The notes: generated by a model not told the origin, from the sequence alone. A DNA stretch of 64,000 bases from an uncultured Psychrosphaera sp. (GCF_947500655.1 NZ_CANMSK010000006.1:116221-180220), one strand, 5' to 3'. Numbered from the stretch's first letter, positions 28,405-38,150 are shown. Numbers and translations are program-made.

Positions 28405-30291
28405 ATGTACGTGACTCTTGGACAAACAAGCAAATCAGTCTTTAGCAACTGGTTACGCTTAATTCAGCTGTGTGTTTGCATGATAGTTATTGTGAGCTGC
28501 TCTTCTTCTGAGCCTTCAAAAGAAACTCGTTCAAGCAGAGTTAACCAGCCACAACGCCATGATCAACTCAGAGAAGTTGATCCTATTTATAATAGTGAAT
28601 ATTTTTTAAACCGAGCTGATGAGCTTGGTTTAATTGAAGGTAGACCTTATAGAATAACTGCGGCAGAACTAGCTATTCAGGAAAACCACAGTATTGGTTA
28701 CATCAAAAAAATTCTAGTTAACATCGACTTAGATGCGCGTGGTACTTTAGATAACGACATCACTTTAATAAAACTTTTACTATATATAAAAAGCAATCAA
28801 GATGCTGAACGACTGTTAATACGCTTAAAAAGAGGTGTATTGCCAATTAATTATCAAGTACCTATGTGGTTATTAACCGCACAAGTAAGCTCTAATAATA
28901 ATCAGCATGCAAAAACAGTAAGAACTTTATTTAGGGTAAAAGACTTATATGTAAAAAGATTGTCCGCATTTGACAAAATATTAGCAAACGAATTAATTTG
29001 GAAACATATCGTTCAAGTCCCTGAAGATTCATTAAATCAATTTGTAAAAGATTTTGGTAGTGAAGCGGCTAGTTGGGTGCAATTGGCGAAAATTGTGCGC
29101 AATAACATTGGTGCACCAGAGCAGTTCCCTATTGAGTTAGCTCGCTGGCATACCAATTACTCAAGATTTGATGATTTTGAGTATTTACCTCAACAAATAA
29201 AAGACCTTATTTCCGTTGCACCTTATTCACCAACAAGAATAGCATTGTTATTGCCTCTTACGGGCTCTCTTTCAACTCAAGCGCAAGCCATAAGAAATGG
29301 ATTTTTAGCCAATTTAAACTTTGATGATAATGTTGAAGTTACAATAATGGATACTGAAATTGAAACTTTAGCCAGCATAGAACAGAAACTAGTTGAAAAT
29401 AGAATTGGATTTATTGTTGGTCCACTGAAAAAAGATAAGATCACTGAGTTCCAAAAAAGTGAAGTGCTGAGCAATATTCCAACCTTATATTTAAACTCAA
29501 TAGAGTTAGAACAATACGACAACCCTTCTCAGTTTTATTTCTCTTTAGCACCTGAAGATGAAATTGACCAAGCGGTAGATTATTTCATAAGTAAAAAAAT
29601 AGCATATCCAGCGCTTATTTATGCGGATAACTCATTAGGTAGACGTTTAGCTGAACAGTTTAAACAACAGTGGCTATTTCAAACCGACAAAGAAATAGAA
29701 ACAATTGCTTTTAAAAATAAATCTAAACTAGGGGTTGCAGTTAAAAATTTATTAGATGTAAATTACAGTGAACAACGTGTTAGAGAAATGAAGCGTTTAT
29801 TTGGTATTCATCTAAAAACAGAAAGTCGAAGCCGAAATGACATTGATGCAATTTACGTTATCGCCAACTCTCAACAAACTCGTTTGATTAAACCGTTTTT
29901 TGATACTAATGTAAGTGTGTTTAATAAATTATTACCTATTTATGCTTCTAGCCGTAGCTATTTAATTGGTGAAACCCGCTCGCAAAAACGTGATTTAAAT
30001 GGTTTAACCTTTACCGAAATGCCTTGGTTAGTTGAAAATACAAATAAAGAAGCGACTTCAATTTACCGACAAGTTAGTGAAGATCAAACTCAACTTAAAA
30101 AGCTATTTGCCTTTGGTTATGACGCAAAATATTTGATCCCATTATTAAAACAACTACAGACATTACCCGATTTAAAGGTAACAGGTCTAACAGGTAAATT
30201 AAGTTTAACTAAGCAAAATACGATTAAACGATATTTAGATTGGTCAAGGTACCAACAAGGAAAAATCGTTGTTCTTAAACAACTTAATTAA
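28405..30291 (+). CDS. lpoA: Penicillin-binding protein activator LpoA
   Basis: LpoA is an outer-membrane lipoprotein that activates the peptidoglycan synthase PBP1A. A signal peptide with lipobox IVSC (about residues 20-32) is followed by a helical TPR-like N-terminal domain (about 55-260) and a C-terminal domain with the periplasmic-binding-protein fold (about 275-628, opening with RIALLLPLTGSLSTQAQAIR). The length of 628 fits the family. The ATG at 28405 is only 3-4 nt from AAGG; a GTG at 28411 has better spacing and may be the true start. It heads the lpoA-yraN-diaA-dolP set and overlaps yraN by 23 nt. Confidence 0.94.
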   Translation: MYVTLGQTSKSVFSNWLRLIQLCVCMIVIVSCSSSEPSKETRSSRVNQPQRHDQLREVDPIYNSEYFLNRADELGLIEGRPYRITAAELAIQENHSIGYIKKILVNIDLDARGTLDNDITLIKLLLYIKSNQDAERLLIRLKRGVLPINYQVPMWLLTAQVSSNNNQHAKTVRTLFRVKDLYVKRLSAFDKILANELIWKHIVQVPEDSLNQFVKDFGSEAASWVQLAKIVRNNIGAPEQFPIELARWHTNYSRFDDFEYLPQQIKDLISVAPYSPTRIALLLPLTGSLSTQAQAIRNGFLANLNFDDNVEVTIMDTEIETLASIEQKLVENRIGFIVGPLKKDKITEFQKSEVLSNIPTLYLNSIELEQYDNPSQFYFSLAPEDEIDQAVDYFISKKIAYPALIYADNSLGRRLAEQFKQQWLFQTDKEIETIAFKNKSKLGVAVKNLLDVNYSEQRVREMKRLFGIHLKTESRSRNDIDAIYVIANSQQTRLIKPFFDTNVSVFNKLLPIYASSRSYLIGETRSQKRDLNGLTFTEMPWLVENTNKEATSIYRQVSEDQTQLKKLFAFGYDAKYLIPLLKQLQTLPDLKVTGLTGKLSLTKQNTIKRYLDWSRYQQGKIVVLKQLN

Positions 30292-30631
30292 TAAACGTTC
30301 TTTAGGCGATATTAAAGAGCAACAAGCGAAAAAACATTTACAAGCTCAAGGTTTGACCTTTGTTGAACAAAATTTTAATTGTAAGTTGGGTGAAATCGAT
30401 CTGATATTTTCAGATCCTAACTCTGACATTTTAATATTTGTTGAAGTTAAGTATCGTTCTAGTAGCAAGTTTGGTGGTGCAGCCGCATCGGTTACACCAA
30501 CCAAACAACAAAAAATAAAAAAAGCCGCGCTTTTTTATCTATCCCAAAGTAAAATCACTCCATCTATCCGATTTGATGTTGTTGCTTTTGATAATGAGCA
30601 AATAAACTGGATTCAATGTGCATTTACATGA
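30269..30631 (+). CDS. yraN: YraN / UPF0102 family protein
   Basis: A 120-residue protein of the YraN family, which has a restriction-endonuclease-like fold with unknown substrate. Conserved elements are GEIDLIF and ILIFVEVKYRSSSKFGGAAASVT, where the Asp, Glu and Lys match the nuclease-type active site. The start is TTG at 30269, inside the end of lpoA, supported by AAGG 8 nt upstream and the match to the family length. Its TGA overlaps the diaA ATG (ATGA). Confidence 0.92.
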   Translation: MFLNNLINKRSLGDIKEQQAKKHLQAQGLTFVEQNFNCKLGEIDLIFSDPNSDILIFVEVKYRSSSKFGGAAASVTPTKQQKIKKAALFYLSQSKITPSIRFDVVAFDNEQINWIQCAFT

Positions 30632-31215
30632 CTGACAATAAAATAAAACAATTATATACCAATAACATACAAAACCTGATGGCATCTGGTGAGCAAAACG
30701 CTGACTTTTTAGCACTTTCAGCGGCATTAATTTCACAGACTTTATTATCTGGAAATAAGGTTCTAACTTGCGGTGACACCTTGTGCTCTATGATTGCTGA
30801 TCACTTTGCTGGTATCTTAGTTAATTATTATGAAATTGAGCGTCCGTCTTTACCCGCAATTGCCTTATCTAATACCGCACATACTTGTGCATTTGAACCT
30901 TTAGATAACAATCACTTAATTGACGTATATGCGCGCCAGATTAGAGCGATGGGAAATGCACAAGACATACTGGTCGTATTTTCAATAAACAACCGGGAAC
31001 TTTCCATAAAATCAGCTATCGAAGCTGCATTGACTAATGATATTCAAGTCATTGCATTTACCTCTGATGATGGTGGTGAGATCGCAGGTTTATTAGGTGA
31101 AAACGACATAGAAATCCGTTTACCTACCAACAAACCAAGCAGAACGTTAGAAATTCAATTATTCACAGTTCATGTATTAAGTGAGTTAATAGATGAAGTT
31201 ATCTTTTCAATGTGA
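30628..31215 (+). CDS. diaA: DnaA initiator-associating protein DiaA (SIS domain)
   Basis: DiaA is a tetrameric SIS-fold protein that binds DnaA and promotes its assembly at oriC. The 195-residue product has the SIS pattern with LSGNKVLTCGDTLCSMIADHFAG, DILVVFSINN and QVIAFTSDDGG. I place the start at ATG 30628 because it forms a 4-nt ATGA overlap with the yraN stop; an in-frame ATG at 30616 would add only four residues. The Cys-rich glycine-loop variant (TCGDTLC, where E. coli has GNGTSAA-like residues) is a mild divergence. Confidence 0.9.
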   Translation: MTDNKIKQLYTNNIQNLMASGEQNADFLALSAALISQTLLSGNKVLTCGDTLCSMIADHFAGILVNYYEIERPSLPAIALSNTAHTCAFEPLDNNHLIDVYARQIRAMGNAQDILVVFSINNRELSIKSAIEAALTNDIQVIAFTSDDGGEIAGLLGENDIEIRLPTNKPSRTLEIQLFTVHVLSELIDEVIFSM

Positions 31216-31260
31216 TCCGTCTTTTTCGATGTGATAAATAATAAAAATGAGAAAACCAAT

Positions 31261-31833
31261 ATGACATTTACCAAAAAGCTATTAATTTTGGCACTATCTC
31301 TTTCTACCTTGCAAGGCTGTACAACACTTTTTGTTGCAGGAACGGCCGTTACAGCGGTTTCAGCGGCTAATGATCCTCGTACTATAAGTACACAAATAGA
31401 TGACAGCAGTATTGAGCTTAAAGCTAGCTTAGAGCTAATGAAAGACGATGGAATTAGTAAACATACTCACCTTAATGTTATTAGCTACAACGGCAAAGTA
31501 TTAGTAGTTGGTCAATCACCAAATAAGTTTTTAATTCATTCTGCTATTAACATTATTAGAAATATTGATGGTGTTAGCAAAATACATAATGAAATAAAAC
31601 TAGGAACACCAGCCTCTTTTTCAACAAAAACAGCAGATACTTGGATAACCACCAAAGTTAAGTCAGAACTACTAACTGATGATGTAGTAAAAGGCCATGA
31701 CATTAAAGTAGTGACAGAAAATAATGAAGTCTACTTAATGGGTTTAGTTAGTAAAGAGCAAGCATCTCTAGCGGCGACAATAGCGTCAAATGTAACTGGT
31801 GTTACTAAAGTGATCACTGTATTTGAAAATTAG
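31261..31833 (+). CDS. dolP: Outer-membrane lipoprotein DolP (YraP), two BON domains
   Basis: A 190-residue lipoprotein with lipobox LQGC (C20), followed by two BON domains (about 45-115 and 120-190). DolP supports outer-membrane integrity and sits at the division site in E. coli. I choose ATG 31261, as the signal peptide starts there (MTFTKKLLILALSLS); an ATG at 31231 would put a charged 10-residue tail in front of it. It closes the conserved lpoA cluster, and a strong bidirectional terminator follows. Confidence 0.92.
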   Translation: MTFTKKLLILALSLSTLQGCTTLFVAGTAVTAVSAANDPRTISTQIDDSSIELKASLELMKDDGISKHTHLNVISYNGKVLVVGQSPNKFLIHSAINIIRNIDGVSKIHNEIKLGTPASFSTKTADTWITTKVKSELLTDDVVKGHDIKVVTENNEVYLMGLVSKEQASLAATIASNVTGVTKVITVFEN

Positions 31834-31874
31834 GATCATCTATAACTGTTATTAAATTATCCCGCGTTAACCAC

Positions 31875-31905
31875 AAAAAAACGAACAAGTAATTGTTCGT
31901 TTTTT
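31875..31905. terminator. Bidirectional terminator between dolP and the FG-GAP lipoprotein
   Basis: Stem AACGAACAA / TTGTTCGTT with a 4-nt loop, flanked by A and T runs on either side. It can serve dolP on the plus strand and the convergent lipoprotein gene on the minus strand. Confidence 0.9.
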
Positions 31906-31948
31906 GTTTTCATTCTGTAATAAACACACTCATTACTTCTATATTTTA

Positions 31949-34180
31949 CTAATACACATAAACCGCACCTGAGTCGTAAACGGTGTCTCCGACTCCAGTT
32001 TCAGTATTTTTATTTTCAGTTCCATCTGTAATAATACCAACTTGGTTGCTATCTTCTTTACCCGCACCAACAGCTAAAACCGCGCCATCGTTACTTAACG
32101 CAATTCCACTCCCAAAGTCATCTCCAGCTCCGGTATTAGACGCTTTTATATAAGCGCTTTGCGCCCAAACACCATTATTATTAGTAAATAAATATACTGC
32201 ACCAGAATCAGTGGCAATATCGATGTCCCCGCCAGTGGCTGTACTTTCAGAACCATCAATAATAATACCCGTTGCACTATTATCTTCCCTATAAGCACTA
32301 ATCGCTAACGTATTGCCATCACCACTTAAGGCAATAGTACGACCAAAATAGTCATCTTCTCCTGTATTAGATGCTTTTATATAAGCACTTTGAGTCCAAC
32401 CTGCACTACTATTACCGAATAAATACACTGCCCCAGAATCACTTTCATCTCCAATATCCCCATCAGTTTCTGAGTTATCTGTAAAAATACCTGTTGCACC
32501 ATTATCTTCTCGAGTAGCGCTAATAGCTAACGTATTTCCATCATGACTTAAGCTAAGAGCCAAACTAAAAAAATCATTACTACTGTCATTTGAAGCTTCA
32601 AGATAAGTAGTTTGCGACCAAACATCAATGCTACTATTAAATATGTAGGCTTTTTCGGATGAAGAGCCTACCGCTAATGTATTTCCATCGAAGTTTAAAG
32701 CAACAGAATTACCAAACCCTTCAGTTTCATCCGAGCCCTTTATATAAGCAGTTTTCTTCCAACGACCATCTTCATTTTTACTATATGAATATACTGCACC
32801 TGACGAAGCAGCAGTGCCAATCTCTTGTGTTGTCTCTGAGCCATCGGTAATAACGCCAGTTAAACCATTATTTTCATCTGACACGCCTACCACTAACGTA
32901 TTTCCGTCACCGCTTAAAGCTACGCTACCACCAAAATATTCACTTTCCCCTGGAATAGACGCTTTAATATAAGCGGTTTGTGTCCAAGCGCCATCATTGT
33001 AATTAAATACATACGCGGCACCGGACTCACTAATACTAACTGTGTCAGTAATTTCATCGCCATCCATAAACACGCCTGCTGTACCATGACTCTCACCATA
33101 AGCACCAACAACCAAAGTAGCCCCATCATCACTTAAAGCAAGAGCGTAACCAAAACCACTATAAGAGCTGGCATTGGATGCTTTAACATAAGCAGTTTGT
33201 ATCCACTTACCACTGTTATCACTGTATATATATACGGCACCAGACTCAGTAGCTGTTCCGACATCAGTAACTTCTGAGCCGTCAGTTATAATTCCTGTAG
33301 CAGAGTTACTTTCAGCAGAAGCACCTACTGCTAATGTATGACCATCACCACTAATTGCAACACCTCCCTCACCAAAAGCATCATACTCACCTGTATTAGA
33401 AGCTTTAAAATAACCAATCATTTTATTGATATCATCTGTGCTTATATTCGCCTCAGATGATAATTCAAATTCGCCACTAGACGATGCCAAAATAAAATAA
33501 TCCGTTGATAATGCACTCACCAAACTATCTACTGTTATTGTAATTGTTAATTCATCTGTCAATGAGGTTAATGGATCACAGTTATTATCTTGAGTTGTGT
33601 CTTTTTCACATATTGTATAAACAACACTTTGACTATCACTTACTGCTGCAGAGCTCCAGGTTAATGCCACTTTTTTAATATCGTCACTTGCAACCTCAAT
33701 ATCTTCAAGGGTAAATGAAGCCAAGCTAATGTCATTGATAGAAAGCACTACAGTAATTGATGAACTATTACCTGATGTGTCTGTTGCTGTAGCTGTAAAC
33801 GTATAACTACTTTGAGTCTCAAAGTCAGGTGTAACTATTAACGTTACCGCACCCGTTGCAGGCTCAATCGTAAATGCACTACTATCATCACCCGACAAAG
33901 TGTAGTTTGCTGTATCATCATCTGAAGTGACAGTGTAAATAACCAGCCCTGCACTTGTTCCTTCATCTAACGTTAATGTTGTACTTGAGGTAATGCTTGG
34001 AGCTGTAGTGTCTTCATCAACGATAACCACATCACCACCTGAACTATCACCTGAGCCACCACCACAAGCAGCTAAAGAAATAGCAAACGTTATAGAAATA
34101 AGTGAGCGACGGCTATTAAGGAACAATTGAAATAAACCAGTAAAACTAATACAACTGGTGTTTGATGAAAGTGAAGGCAT
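31949..34180 (-). CDS. Lipoprotein D: cadherin-like domain plus FG-GAP beta-propeller (743 aa)
   Basis: A predicted surface lipoprotein with a long signal ending in SLAAC, lipobox Cys at 39 as in lipoproteins A-C although the preceding residues differ. A Gly/Ser/Asp linker leads to a cadherin-like domain (about 55-150), a fibronectin-like segment (about 155-245) and about seven propeller blades (250-743) of the type ISGDGHTLAVGA...SGAVYIY, i.e. integrin-alpha/FG-GAP repeats. The gene body is unrelated to the DUF285 genes, yet its upstream 170 bp is the same shared leader. A role in adhesion or surface recognition is inferred from the fold only. Confidence 0.85.
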   Translation of the reverse strand: MPSLSSNTSCISFTGLFQLFLNSRRSLISITFAISLAACGGGSGDSSGGDVVIVDEDTTAPSITSSTTLTLDEGTSAGLVIYTVTSDDDTANYTLSGDDSSAFTIEPATGAVTLIVTPDFETQSSYTFTATATDTSGNSSSITVVLSINDISLASFTLEDIEVASDDIKKVALTWSSAAVSDSQSVVYTICEKDTTQDNNCDPLTSLTDELTITITVDSLVSALSTDYFILASSSGEFELSSEANISTDDINKMIGYFKASNTGEYDAFGEGGVAISGDGHTLAVGASAESNSATGIITDGSEVTDVGTATESGAVYIYSDNSGKWIQTAYVKASNASSYSGFGYALALSDDGATLVVGAYGESHGTAGVFMDGDEITDTVSISESGAAYVFNYNDGAWTQTAYIKASIPGESEYFGGSVALSGDGNTLVVGVSDENNGLTGVITDGSETTQEIGTAASSGAVYSYSKNEDGRWKKTAYIKGSDETEGFGNSVALNFDGNTLAVGSSSEKAYIFNSSIDVWSQTTYLEASNDSSNDFFSLALSLSHDGNTLAISATREDNGATGIFTDNSETDGDIGDESDSGAVYLFGNSSAGWTQSAYIKASNTGEDDYFGRTIALSGDGNTLAISAYREDNSATGIIIDGSESTATGGDIDIATDSGAVYLFTNNNGVWAQSAYIKASNTGAGDDFGSGIALSNDGAVLAVGAGKEDSNQVGIITDGTENKNTETGVGDTVYDSGAVYVY

Positions 34181-34350
34181 GTAACGTTTCCTTTAATTAA
34201 CGTAAAGCTAATACAGCATTAGAAATAGTTATAAATGGGCCATAAAGATAAAGCGGGAAATTTACAGCCTTACCGTTAGGTATAATCCGCGAATCTTACT
34301 TTACCATTTGGTATTTATCAACATAAAAACCGTCTATTTTATGTACTTGA
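34181..34350 (-). promoter_or_regulatory. Shared lipoprotein leader, copy 4
   Basis: Read on the minus strand it matches copies 1-3. The palindromes are TACCATTTGGTA (34302-34313) and TACCGTTAGGTA (34271-34282), 31 bp apart (plus-strand spelling). The conserved TAATGCTGTATTAGC element and AAAGGAAACGTTAC precede the ATG. From 34351 to 34490 I see nothing further. Confidence 0.8.
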
Positions 34351-34493
34351 GTTAATTAACTTTTATTGGGATTAAGGGAGAAAAACAAGTTTATAACCTA
34401 AAAACTTTAAAATATAACTGAATGATGCAGTACTTCATTCTTGTTCTTACATATAAAATTACATACAGCTAACAGCTGAGAAAAAGGCATAAA

Positions 34494-34518
34494 AAAACCG
34501 CTAATCAGCGGTTTTCTT
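34494..34518 (-). terminator. erpA terminator
   Basis: On the minus strand the stem AAAACCGCTGA / TTAGCGGTTTT is followed by a T run, about 20 nt after the erpA stop. Confidence 0.88.
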
Positions 34519-34537
34519 TGTAACTATTTGTTTTGAT

Positions 34538-34912
34538 TTAAACGCTAAAGCTAGCACCACAACCACAGGTTGTTGTTGCGTTAGGGTTGTTAACAAAAAA
34601 GCGTGAGCCTTCTAGTCCTTCAGTATAATCAACCACGCCACCAACTAAGTATTGTAAGCTCATAGGGTCGATAACCATGCTAACGCCTTGTTTTTCAATC
34701 GCCATATCGCCTGGATTTACATCTTCATCAAAGGTAAATCCATACTGGAAACCAGAACAGCCACCACCGGTTACATAAACTCTAAGTTTTAATTCAGGGT
34801 TCTCTTCTTCGTCCACTAATTGTTTAACTTTAGTAGCGGCGGCATCTGAAAACTGGATTGGCAGCTCAGGAATATCTGCTGATGCTTCAGCTGGAGTAAC
34901 AAGTTCAGTCAT
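34538..34912 (-). CDS. erpA: Iron-sulfur cluster insertion protein ErpA
   Basis: ErpA is an A-type carrier that delivers Fe-S clusters to targets such as IspG and respiratory enzymes. The 124-residue protein keeps the three cluster-ligating cysteines C52 (GGGCSG), C116 and C118 (TTCGCGA), and the family length. The promoter carries an IscR-type site, matching the known IscR control of erpA in E. coli. It lies beyond clcA from hemL, echoing the E. coli order hemL-clcA-erpA. Confidence 0.96.
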   Translation of the reverse strand: MTELVTPAEASADIPELPIQFSDAAATKVKQLVDEEENPELKLRVYVTGGGCSGFQYGFTFDEDVNPGDMAIEKQGVSMVIDPMSLQYLVGGVVDYTEGLEGSRFFVNNPNATTTCGCGASFSV

Positions 34913-34941
34913 GGAAAAAACCTCTAAAATTTGAGGGCAAG

Positions 34942-34974
34942 ATTATGTAATACCCGACAGTTTTAGTCAAGTAT
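34942..34974 (-). promoter_or_regulatory. erpA promoter with IscR type 1 site
   Basis: On the minus strand TTGACT (-35, 34965-34970) and CATAAT (-10, 34942-34947) are 17 bp apart. The 25-bp block 34950-34974 fits the IscR type 1 consensus (ATA-YY-GACT...GTC-RRSTAT) at all but one position and covers the -35 box and spacer, so holo-IscR would be expected to repress. Confidence 0.8.
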
Positions 34975-35068
34975 TCAAATCCAGTAAAATGCCCAACAAC
35001 AGCAATTACATCTGCGTATTAACGTAAATCATAACGCAAATAATATAACCTTCTATAACGAGGTATCT

Positions 35069-35785
35069 TTATTCCTCTAACTCTGGCCAGTCAAATTTTT
35101 GCGTGAACGACTTATATGGCTGCCAGTTATTTTTTGGTTGGATGACTTTAACCGCTAATTGCTCAGCTATCATTCCAGGCTCTAGTTCAAACTCGGCTTC
35201 AAAATATTGGAAAAAGTGAAAACTAAATGTCAGGTTCTTTTTCGACATTTTCGCCAACTTGGCTAAGTCTAACGTACGCTTTTCATCATTTTGGCTAACA
35301 ACTAAATTAAGGCGAATATTTCCTCTAGCGTAACGTTTCGCTGAATTAGTTTGAACCAATGCAAACCTAAATACATAACGGTTAGCAATATTAGTCGCTT
35401 CAACATTAAATTGTTCAACTGAAATACCATCGGCCACTAATTCCGGCGCTAATACTTTTTGGTAAAAGTTAAGCTCACGTCTAAGGGCAAATGACTCTTC
35501 ACGAATATCCAATAATTCTTCCTGAATTTGTTCGTTGGCTCTTTGCTCAACTTCAAGCTCAACCGTTAGGTAGTTTATTTGCCTTATTTTTTCATCCAAT
35601 TCGCTGTATAAATTTTCTAAACGAAAGTCTTGGTCTTTTATTTTATTCTCTTGCCAAATATCACTTTGACCACCTAAGGAAAATCCAAGGTAACCAACCA
35701 ACAAAGTAATAATTAAAAAAGCCAACATAAACTTGAATCGGCCTAGCTTGTATTTCAGGCCATTAAAGCTCCACCAAGGAGTCAT
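35069..35785 (-). CDS. DUF6776-like membrane protein with coiled coil, 238 aa
   Basis: An uncharacterised gammaproteobacterial protein. One transmembrane helix (about 18-37) is followed by a long coiled coil (about 45-110, rich in Glu/Leu/Gln) and a beta-rich C-terminal domain (about 120-235) that should lie in the periplasm. I believe it belongs to the family now called DUF6776, judged from the overall pattern. It is upstream of erpA on the same strand but separated by about 156 nt and erpA's own promoter. It may have a structural or envelope role; none is shown. Confidence 0.7.
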   Translation of the reverse strand: MTPWWSFNGLKYKLGRFKFMLAFLIITLLVGYLGFSLGGQSDIWQENKIKDQDFRLENLYSELDEKIRQINYLTVELEVEQRANEQIQEELLDIREESFALRRELNFYQKVLAPELVADGISVEQFNVEATNIANRYVFRFALVQTNSAKRYARGNIRLNLVVSQNDEKRTLDLAKLAKMSKKNLTFSFHFFQYFEAEFELEPGMIAEQLAVKVIQPKNNWQPYKSFTQKFDWPELEE

Positions 35786-35919
35786 AGATTTTCCTATCGA
35801 AAAGATTGTAAATTACCTAATATCAATTGTTATTGAGTTTAGATAATTTTAATTACACTTACTGACTTTATGGTACACTTTTGTCCTATTGATTGACCAC
35901 TACTTATATCGGAATTTTA

Positions 35920-37611
35920 ATGCTCTCTGCTGGCCTTTATGCATTAAGGAAACGACTGGCTGTTCCCTACACTAGCTTGCAACTTAGCCTTTTAGGGCTA
36001 ATTGGTGGAATTATTGCAGCGTGTTTAATTGTATTATTCCGTTTATCAATAGAATTTATTCAATTATCTTTTACTCCTAACGGTATTTTTGGCGACATCT
36101 CACCGTACATTATCCCTTCACTTCCTATATTAGCCGCAGTTTTAATTGTTATTATTGCAGACTTAACTGGATTTAAAAATTACCGACTAGGTATTCCTTT
36201 TGTATTACACCGAATTAAAGCGCATTACGGCAATATGCCATTTGGTAATGCTATTAATCAATTTTTTGGTGGCATCTTAGCCTTAGCTAGTGGCTTTTCT
36301 GTCGGACGTGAAGGACCTTCTGTTCATATTGGTGCTTCTGGTTCTAGCTGGTTAGGTAATTGGCTACGTTTGCCATACAATGCAGTAAGAACATTAACCG
36401 CATGCGGTATCGCCGCTGGTATTTCAGCGTCGTTTAATACCCCACTGGCTGCCGTCATTTTTGTAATGGAAGTAGTGCTCAGAGAATACAAAATCCATAT
36501 TTTTATTCCAGTAATGTTGGCCTCTTCAGCAGGTTCCATTATTACGCAGGCTGTATTTGGTCAACAATCTGAATTTGCATATTTAAGCGTATTTAACTTA
36601 CCAGTAAATCATTACCCTTACTTAATATTACTCGGCATCACCTTAGGTGCGTCAGCTTACGTATTTAATACTAATTTAATGCGTATGATGCGTACATTCC
36701 GCCATGTATCTATTTTCCCTCGTCTATTATTTGCAGGTGTAATCACCGCATTATTTGGTTTCTTTGTACCAGAAGCATTAGGTGACGGAACCAGCGCAAT
36801 AAACGAAGCTATGCTCTCGCCTACCAATATTCAGCTTATTATTATTTTATTATTCTCCAAGCTTATCTTAACTTGGGTAGCACTAGGTTTAGGTATTCCT
36901 GGCGGTATTATTGGTCCAGTATTTGGTCTTGGAGTATTAGTGGGCTTAAGTGTCGCGAATGTGATTATGCTGTTTGATCCGAACATTCAGTTTGTTAGTA
37001 CGTTTGGAGTCTTAGGGATGGCTGGACTAATGGCGTCTTGTTTACATGCACCATTAGCTGCACTTGTCGCTGTTATGGAACTAACTCGCTCTGCTGATGC
37101 GGTAACGCCAGCCATCATAGTTATTGCTACGTCTTACATTACCAGTGCTCAAGTATTAAAAAACCGCTCTATTTTTTTACAACAACTTGAGTATCAAAAA
37201 CTCTCATTTCAAACCCCACCTGTTATTGATGTACTGTCAAAAACCGGTGTGTTAGCAGAAATAAAAACCAACATTAGCCTTATAGAATACCGAAGCGAAC
37301 AAGACGTTCGCTTCCATTTAAAACAAGCCAAAGATGATGAAATTGTTGTGGTATCCATCAAACACGGTTTAGGTACAGATTATTCTTTAGCGGAAACCGA
37401 ACCAACCATTACCGGTGATGCGAGTAAAATCAAATACACCCCACTGCAAACACTTGATACACGTACCACCATGGCTCATGTATACGAAGTGCTAGAAGAT
37501 CAACGAGACGGCGCAGCATTAATCATGTCTACCGACGGTGATAAAGTCATGGGCATCGTTTTATGGGAACAATTACATACAATTTTAATGAAGAGGTACG
37601 CATTAGCATAA
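35920..37611 (+). CDS. clcA: CLC-family chloride channel/transporter
   Basis: A CLC-type anion channel or transporter of about 563 residues with ten or more membrane helices and a C-terminal CBS-like cytoplasmic tail (about 455-560). GREGPSVHIGA carries the gating glutamate. The segment FNTPLAAVIFVMEVV has Glu then Val where the E. coli antiporter has Glu-Glu, so the internal proton glutamate (E203 equivalent) is missing. The GSGIP motif reads RLGIP. These traits resemble CLC channels rather than antiporters. I start at ATG 35920; a TTG at 35893 is also open. Its stop overlaps hemJ (TAATG). The clcA symbol rests on synteny. Confidence 0.85.
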   Translation: MLSAGLYALRKRLAVPYTSLQLSLLGLIGGIIAACLIVLFRLSIEFIQLSFTPNGIFGDISPYIIPSLPILAAVLIVIIADLTGFKNYRLGIPFVLHRIKAHYGNMPFGNAINQFFGGILALASGFSVGREGPSVHIGASGSSWLGNWLRLPYNAVRTLTACGIAAGISASFNTPLAAVIFVMEVVLREYKIHIFIPVMLASSAGSIITQAVFGQQSEFAYLSVFNLPVNHYPYLILLGITLGASAYVFNTNLMRMMRTFRHVSIFPRLLFAGVITALFGFFVPEALGDGTSAINEAMLSPTNIQLIIILLFSKLILTWVALGLGIPGGIIGPVFGLGVLVGLSVANVIMLFDPNIQFVSTFGVLGMAGLMASCLHAPLAALVAVMELTRSADAVTPAIIVIATSYITSAQVLKNRSIFLQQLEYQKLSFQTPPVIDVLSKTGVLAEIKTNISLIEYRSEQDVRFHLKQAKDDEIVVVSIKHGLGTDYSLAETEPTITGDASKIKYTPLQTLDTRTTMAHVYEVLEDQRDGAALIMSTDGDKVMGIVLWEQLHTILMKRYALA

Positions 37612-38057
37612 TGACTATTTTATGGTTAAAAGCATTTCATATATTTTTCATGGTGGCCTGGTTTGCGGGTATTTTTTATCTACCAAGGTTATTTGTTTAT
37701 CACTCAGAAAATAACAGTGCGACTAACGCTAACATGCATACGTCAGACACTTTAAAAGTAATGGAAAGACGGTTGTTATTTTTTGTTACTCCTTTTGCCA
37801 TTTTTACCTTAATTTTTGGCACTTTGCTGATCAGCCAATATGGCGCAGCTTGGTTTAAACAGGCTCATTGGTTACACGCCAAATTACTACTGGTTACCAT
37901 CTTGTATTGTTATCACGGTTACTGCTTTAAACTATTAAGTGACTTTAAACACAACCGCAATACAAAGAGCAGTAAGTTCTACCGAATTTTTAATGAAGTA
38001 CCAGTACTAATACTGCTAGCCATTATTTTACTGGCGGTTTTAAAACCAGCCTTTTAG
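37611..38057 (+). CDS. hemJ: HemJ-type protoporphyrinogen IX oxidase
   Basis: A 148-residue integral membrane protein of the HemJ (UPF0093) family, which oxidises protoporphyrinogen IX to protoporphyrin IX in haem synthesis. Four to five hydrophobic helices are seen. The family histidine is in LKAFHIFFMVAWFAGIFYLP, and the conserved MERRL and HAKLLLV motifs are present. ATG 37611 overlaps the clcA stop by one base (TAATG), which decides the start; an upstream ATG at 37563 lies inside clcA. hemL, another haem gene, is 1.3 kb downstream. Confidence 0.9.
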   Translation: MTILWLKAFHIFFMVAWFAGIFYLPRLFVYHSENNSATNANMHTSDTLKVMERRLLFFVTPFAIFTLIFGTLLISQYGAAWFKQAHWLHAKLLLVTILYCYHGYCFKLLSDFKHNRNTKSSKFYRIFNEVPVLILLAIILLAVLKPAF

Positions 38058-38150
38058 CTGGAAATTACTTAACTATTAAGTCGTGAATTTACCTTCGGTA
38101 ACACGCTTAATACTTTTTAGGTAATTACACCAACGGGTACAATCTTAGCT

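Noticed and set aside
30616..30628. Upstream start for diaA at 30616
   Set aside because: It would add only four residues; the ATGA overlap with yraN favours 30628.
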